Assembly: GCA_026122225.1 (NCBI GenBank)
Contig: JANEZZ010001960.1
Location: 372,001 to 436,000, forward strand
Source: Heloderma charlesbogerti
Taxonomy: Eukaryota > Chordata > Lepidosauria > Squamata > Helodermatidae
Length of the DNA: 64,000 bases
Direction of reading: 5' to 3'
The notes below the pieces were generated by a model. That model had not been told where the DNA came from. It worked only from the letters and a program-made list of their open reading frames with translations, and did not search any database. The translations under genes were made by a program, and so were the position numbers. Positions within the stretch are counted from its first letter, which is position 1. Each line of letters starts with the position of its first letter. Shown here piece by piece: positions 61,295 to 64,000 of the stretch.

Positions 61295-61832
61295 TGTCAG
61301 GGTGGAAACTGAGCTGATAGAACCCCAGAGCAGTTCTGATTCTGAGGAGGATCAGCAATCCGTGGAAGAGGAGCCAGCTCATCCCTCACAGGCACAGCAG
61401 CTGGCAGAGATTCCTCCTGCCGGCATTCCTGAGATAGATAGTGATCCTAGCAGTGAGAAAGTGCAGGAACGGGGCTTGCTAGACACTCGACGCAGACACA
61501 GGGAGCGATGAGCAATGGAGGGCGCGGAAAGGAGGTGTAGTGCCCATTTGGCGCGCAAGCAACTGCTGCATCCCATGGACCCAAGGGAAAGAGGGAGGAT
61601 CTCTCCCTAGCCCATAAGTTCAGGGTCTTCAAGTGACTCTCCTTCAAACGGGGATCAACTGCCTACTCGGAGCATAGGCTACTCTGCTGTTCCTTGCTTA
61701 ATCGCTGGTGATTAGCATGTGAAAGAGTGATTAAGTTGTAAAAGGATTAAAGCCTTGAAAAGAATCCTTTCGTCTGTGTCCTGAGTTGGCTATTAGAGTC
61801 TACTGAAAAATGCTGCTAGGGCGCTCCTGACA
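61295..61832 (+). repeat. Gypsy copy 2, 3' LTR
   Basis: TGTCAGGGTGG to CTCCTGACA. It differs from the 5' LTR by scattered substitutions, so the insertion is not brand new. It joins the deleted pol at ccttctagtggggatga. Confidence 0.92.
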
Positions 61833-61837
61833 GGCGG

Positions 61838-62025
61838 TATCATTTGTTCCCACATGGATGAGAAGAAAAGGATACCTGTCAGTGGGCTTTATGAGTGCAG
61901 GCAACTCCTCAGTCACGTCTCTAATCTGTCCTCCCAGGAGACAGCATACCTGGTGAGTCCACGGGTCTTCGTGACAGACTTGGGTTTCAATCCCACGCAG
62001 CAAGGTGTCTCCCACTATTACTACT
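61838..62025 (-). pseudogene. CR1 ORF1, N-terminal part of the esterase domain
   Basis: The minus-strand frame begins at the copy 5 junction with VIVGDTLLRGIETQV, the GDS-L block (here GDT) of SGNH hydrolases, then LLGGQIRDVTEELPALI and LLIHVGTNDTA with the G-x-N block. It is cut by the Gypsy insertion and continues at 57999. Confidence 0.85.
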
Positions 62026-62851
62026 TAGGGATGTATGAAAGGCACTTACCTTTCGCAGATTATGTTGATGGTGGAGGGGGAGGCGCTCTGTTCCTCACCA
62101 CCCGGAATCCTGGCTGGCCGGCTGTGCTCCGCAGGGATTCTGCGGAGCCGCCCGCCGGCTCCGCCAGCAGCTGGACATCCGGCCGCTGGCTAGCAGGGAT
62201 GCAAATGGCGGTGGCCGTAGCCGCCGCCATTTGCGTCCCTGCAGTCAGGCGTGATAGGCTACGTAAATGTTTACGCATTTGCGTTCCCCTTATTTTCGCC
62301 ATCTTAGTCTACGTAAATCTTGACGTAGCCTAAGACATGCCAAAATAAGGAACGCAAAAATGCTACGCTATTTGCGTTCCCCTTATTTTCGCCGTCTTAG
62401 TCTACATAAATCTTGACGTAGACTAAGACGTGCCAAAATAAGGAACGCAAATGGTGGCGGCCGTGGCCGCCGCCATTTGCGTACACGCGTTGTTGTTGTT
62501 GTTGTTTTAAATCAGCCGTGATAGGCTACGTAAACATTTATGTAGCCTATCACGTTTTTTTTTTAAACTTAGCCGTGATAGGCTACGTAAATCTTTACAT
62601 AGCCTATCACGTGTTTGTTTGTTGTTGTTTTTTTTAACTGGAAATGGCGGCGGCGGCAGCCGGTCGGAAGACCGGCCGCTGGAGCCGCCGCCAAACCGCC
62701 GCCAGAGCCACCGCCGCCAGGAAGATCCGCCCCAGGTAAGTCTCGTCCCGGGGGGGCGGGGGGGCAGACCGTTCCGCCACTGATTTTGGGGGGCCTAATG
62801 CGCTGGCATTCGGCCTCCCTGAGATCCAGGCGGAATTCTCTGACATCCCTA
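62026..62851 (-). mobile_element. Palindrome-rich hAT-like element, copy 5 (826 bp)
   Basis: Begins tagggatg, ends catcccta, with flanks ttactact (62018-62025) and ctactact (62852-62859), 7 of 8 identical. Hairpins with tagtctacataaatcttga and ggctacgtaaacattta cores lie at about 62388-62432, 62515-62555 and 62572-62613. Atggcgg palindromes are present. Outward donors are gtaagt (complement of 62044-62049) and gtaagt (62736-62741). The mini-ORF starts at ATG 62644 and runs 92 nt to the right donor. Orientation is reversed relative to copies 2-4. Confidence 0.87.
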
Positions 62852-63375
62852 CTACTACTCTTCTCATTGTTGTAGGCCTTGTTTGCATTGCCTCTGCTTG
62901 ACTGACCTTCAGCCTCTTGCTCACTCTCATGCAGGTTCCCCTGTAATTCTTCCTCTGCAGGCTGTCCTCCAGGCTCATCCTCAAGTACCTGAAAACGGTT
63001 TCATAGCTCCACTGTTTCCACTGGTGCAAAGTGGCTTCTAGTTCTGCTCCTAACTGTCACCCTTTTCCAAGGAGTATCCTTTACTGCATTTTTTCTCACC
63101 TCAGCATTTTCCTCTTCTGCCTCAGCTTGCTGTTGCTCTTCAAGCTTCTGTTCTTCACTGAGCTGCTGTAGTTCCACCACTCTGTCCAAGAACTCTTTGT
63201 GTTCTCTTATTCCCTGGAGGGTCGACAGCCACTGCTCCAGTTCTCTTACTTTTTCTTCCAGCGGTGTGATCAACTTGCACTAGTTGCACATGTAGGCCAT
63301 GTTGTTCTCAGGCAAGAAAACAAACACTGCACACACCTTGCATGTCACCACCACTGGAGAGTCTTTTCCTTCCAT
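62852..63375 (-). pseudogene. CR1 ORF1, N-terminal zinc-finger and coiled-coil part
   Basis: From ATG (complement of 63373-63375) the frame reads VVVTCKVCAVFVFLPENN and AYMCN, a Cys-rich start like the PHD/zinc-finger head of CR1 ORF1. A stop follows, then EEKVRELEQWLSTLQGI and a long Glu/Gln-rich coiled coil, then TPWKRVTVRSRTR and NRFQVLEDEP. ORF1 proteins bind element RNA. Two in-frame stops (near 63280 and 63001) break it. Confidence 0.75.
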
Positions 63376-63710
63376 AGTTGCTATTCCCTTTTTGTGTCTA
63401 GCTTTCTGATTGTACTAGAGTAGCCTGTGCTTGGTCCTCTGCTCACTGGAGGTTAAAAACAGAGTCCTGCTGGTATGGAAGTGTGTGTTACAAGAAAAAT
63501 AAATTAAAAAAAACTTTTAATAATAATTTTAAAAGTTAGGGGCCTCCCCCTTGACCTCCCCTGCCAAAGTCCCCTGGCCAACTCCTGTTTGCTCTCCCTG
63601 TTCAGTCGCTCTGATCGCTCGCTCTCTGGGAACTTCCTTGCTTCTATAGTCCCTAGACCAGCTGGAGCAGCTTCCTCTGCTCTGCTCTGCTCTGCTCTGC
63701 TCTGCTCAGC
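63376..63710 (-). mobile_element. CR1 5' UTR (likely)
   Basis: Region upstream of ORF1 on the minus strand. It includes a (CTCTG)n run at about 63676-63705, which may mark the 5' limit. No coding. Confidence 0.45.
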
Positions 63711-64000
63711 TAGGAGATGGGAAACAGACTTTTCATTTTACTGCAGAAATATTTTAAGCAAAAAAGTGTTTTATCACAACTAAGACAGCAATCTTATGTA
63801 GTGATGTTGCTGAATTTCGTAATTAGTTGGCTCATTGTTTGAAATTCCTTTGTTTGTAATACTCACTTTTGTAGTGAGCTTGCATTCCAAAATTCCAAAA
63901 AAAGCAGTACACAGGTTCCCCGCCCAAATTTACAGTCGCCCTACCACCTACCCGCCCATACTTGAACCAGTCTCCTTAGCTGTTTCCCTTGATGTTGCTG
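63711..64000. other. No gene recognised
   Basis: Short unassigned end of the window. Confidence 0.3.

Larger units (their letters stand above)
57995..61837 (+). mobile_element. Ty3/Gypsy chromovirus copy 2, internally deleted, target duplication ggcgg
   Basis: Flanked by ggcgg at 57995-57999 and 61833-61837. The two LTRs are 537-538 bp. The internal region is about 2.76 kb against about 4.47 kb in copy 1. Missing are a gag segment and everything from the start of integrase to the chromodomain. The elements are inserted in opposite orientations. It was probably mobilised in trans or deleted after insertion. Confidence 0.92.
52640..63710 (-). mobile_element. CR1 LINE with both ORFs, interrupted by three later elements
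   Basis: Removing the BovB (53206-55253), the Gypsy copy (58000-61832) and palindrome-rich copy 5 (62026-62851) leaves one CR1 in order on the minus strand. It has ORF1 with a zinc-finger-like start and an esterase domain, then ORF2 with endonuclease and RT, then the 3' UTR ending in ctattctatgattc. The 5' limit near 63710, at a (CTCTG)n stretch, is uncertain. Confidence 0.85.

Noticed and set aside
37683..64000. N-terminal SH2D4B exons
   Set aside because: Looked for the acidic/helical N-terminal motifs on the minus strand and found none; only transposon coding was seen.

Overview
This window looks like intronic DNA from a vertebrate nuclear genome, most likely a squamate reptile. The lineage is inferred from the repeat mix: BovB/RTE, CR1, L2 and L1/Tx1-type LINEs, a tRNA-derived SINE whose 3' end resembles BovB, Ty3/Gypsy chromoviruses and many hAT-like non-autonomous DNA transposons. 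No bacterial-style gene, operon or CRISPR array is present.

Host gene. Three exons on the minus strand read in order and in matching phase as part of SH2D4B, an SH2-domain adaptor gene: a coiled-coil exon (37535-37682), a basic-linker exon (18313-18523) and an exon ending at the start of the SH2 domain (8096-8223). The two introns between them are about 19.0 kb and 10.1 kb. The rest of the SH2 domain should lie left of the window. The N-terminal exons lie to the right, or were not recognised in 37.7-64 kb.

Layout. 1-1.5 kb: 3' end of an L2-like LINE. 2.5-7.8 kb: a foldback repeat, a small hAT-like element, a tandem SINE pair inside one 24-bp target duplication, and an L2 remnant hit by later insertions. 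11-15 kb: CR1 fragments and a hAT-like element inside an old LINE. 15.3-17.6 kb: a BovB copy split by a palindrome-rich element. 19.5-20.8 kb: a CR1 fragment split by a solo LTR. 24.7-27.8 kb: an L1/Tx1-type LINE split by two palindrome-rich elements. 30.0-30.6 kb: a BovB copy with an inverted 5' segment. 33.6-34.9 kb: an old repeat split by another palindrome-rich element. 43.1-48.6 kb: a minus-strand Ty3/Gypsy chromovirus with both LTRs and a 5-bp target duplication. 52.6-63.7 kb: a minus-strand CR1 with both ORFs, interrupted in turn by a BovB, a second and internally deleted Gypsy copy on the plus strand, and a fifth palindrome-rich element.

Most interesting system. Five copies of one 0.7-0.9 kb element (16560, 25639, 26961, 33706, 62026) have short TAGGGATG-type ends and 8-bp target duplications. 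Their GC-rich bodies are built of nested palindromes around a TAGGCTACGTAAA-type core. All ten ends carry an outward-pointing splice-donor-like motif. At one end of every copy an alanine-rich mini-ORF with a good start context runs up to that donor. It looks like a mobile cassette able to supply first exons, possibly in both directions. This is inference from sequence alone and has not been tested.
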